Of a DNA stretch of 41,449 nucleotides, positions 41,247 to 41,449 are shown piece after piece. Each line of letters begins with the position of its first letter. Within the stretch, counting starts at the first letter, position 1. The notes beneath the pieces were generated by a model. It was not told the origin of the DNA and made no database searches. It saw nothing but the letters and a program-made list of their open reading frames with translations. The stretch comes from JAAYUD01 sp041907665 (GTDB lineage: Bacteria > Bacteroidota > Bacteroidia > Bacteroidales > Bacteroidaceae): NCBI GenBank assembly GCA_041907665.1, contig JAYRGW010000030.1, positions 1 through 41,449 on the forward strand, in the 5' to 3' direction. Position numbers and translations under genes: made by a program.

Positions 41247-41449
41247 ACCTCAGTTCGGGATAAGTAGTTAGAATAAAGAAAGTTGTTTTGTGTTTTCAAA
41301 GGTATATCCCATAAGCGCTTTAGGTTTGTTCTCAAAGAAGCAGTATGCTCCTAATGCGGAGATGAGATTCATGATGAAATTATTGATGGAACGATGTCTG
41401 GAATGTACAATTTGTGCACTATTCTTCAAAAGATCATTGATCGTTTCAA
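41247..41449 (-). mobile_element. Insertion sequence end, probably IS982 family (cut by window edge)
   Basis: A transposase C-terminus is encoded on the minus strand up to the window edge. About 20 bp beyond its stop the plus strand reads acctcagttcgggataag (41247-41264), which resembles the terminal inverted repeats of Bacteroidetes IS982-type elements. The other end lies outside the window, so the boundary and the inverted repeat cannot be verified. Confidence 0.45.
41268..41447 (-). CDS. IS982-type transposase, C-terminal fragment
   Basis: The open frame enters from the window edge and gives 59 residues to the TAA at 41268-41270. It includes ETINDLLKNSAQIVHSRHRS, then NNFIMNLISALGAYCFFENK, and ends FENTKQLSLF. 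The E-T at the start, followed by S-R-H-R-S-x-x-N-F and a small hydrophobic helix A-A-Y-C-F-F, is the pattern of IS982-family transposase C-termini, where the glutamate near the start of this block is often the last catalytic residue. The N-terminal part is outside the window, so activity is unknown. The family call is moderately sure. Confidence 0.6.
   Translation of the reverse strand, partial: ETINDLLKNSAQIVHSRHRSINNFIMNLISALGAYCFFENKPKALMGYTFENTKQLSLF

Overview
The window is 41.4 kb of AT-rich bacterial chromosome that reads as a member of the order Bacteroidales (Bacteroides or a close relative). The evidence is the recurrent promoter box TAnnTTTG upstream of genes, with TTTG about 19-21 nt further up in the best cases; the gene complement (gnd-zwf-pgl, menaquinone genes, desulfoferrodoxin, NfeD/flotillin FloA, DUF4886, DUF169, KamA-like radical SAM); and conserved Bacteroidetes families throughout. 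No tRNA, rRNA, CRISPR array, phage module or recognisable defence operon was seen. The first bases encode the C-terminus of an IS5-type transposase and the last bases the C-terminus of another transposase (probably IS982), so the window looks like an assembly contig that breaks in repeated insertion sequences at both ends.

Layout. 1-960: IS remnant plus a gene-poor stretch with two strong inverted-repeat structures. 961-4614 (minus): oxidative pentose phosphate operon gnd-zwf-pgl, with pgl frameshifted in an eight-G run. 4758-9593 (minus): menaquinone operon in transcription order HAD/thioesterase fusion (probable DHNA-CoA thioesterase), menF, menD, menB. 9748-12357 (minus): secreted CE1-type esterase, then free methionine-(R)-sulfoxide reductase downstream of a type II pantothenate kinase. 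12593-16519 (plus): OmpA-like lipoprotein, enolase, and a secreted SGNH/DUF4886 protein fused to a thioredoxin domain. 16587-17665 (minus): ECF sigma factor and a four-helix membrane partner; just upstream of the sigma promoter lies a regular array of eight heptamer half-sites at an exact 11-bp pitch (17775-17858). 18333-24034 (minus): YqaE/Pmp3 small membrane protein and a tripartite RND efflux operon. 24108-29579: cysteine hydrolase, an epimerase-lipocalin fusion, desulfoferrodoxin, a large KamA-like radical SAM protein and a small GNAT protein. 30092-33132: YjbQ, a TerB/DnaJ co-chaperone, a HEAT-like protein, a DUF169 protein and a small basic protein. 33494-38849 (plus): TPR/beta-propeller protein, NfeD, FloA, uridine phosphorylase-like protein, MnmE. 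38899-41075: a hexapeptide acetyltransferase and a DUF4143 ATPase, then the terminal IS.

Most genes are core metabolism or envelope functions. The least explained items are the 11-bp-pitch palindrome array at the ECF sigma promoter, three two-domain fusions (HAD-thioesterase, epimerase-lipocalin, SGNH-thioredoxin), the poly-G frameshift in pgl, and the promoter-linked nested hairpin element at 493-601. I did not find a convincing wholly new multi-gene system; the sigma/anti-sigma/operator-array unit is the best candidate for undescribed regulation.
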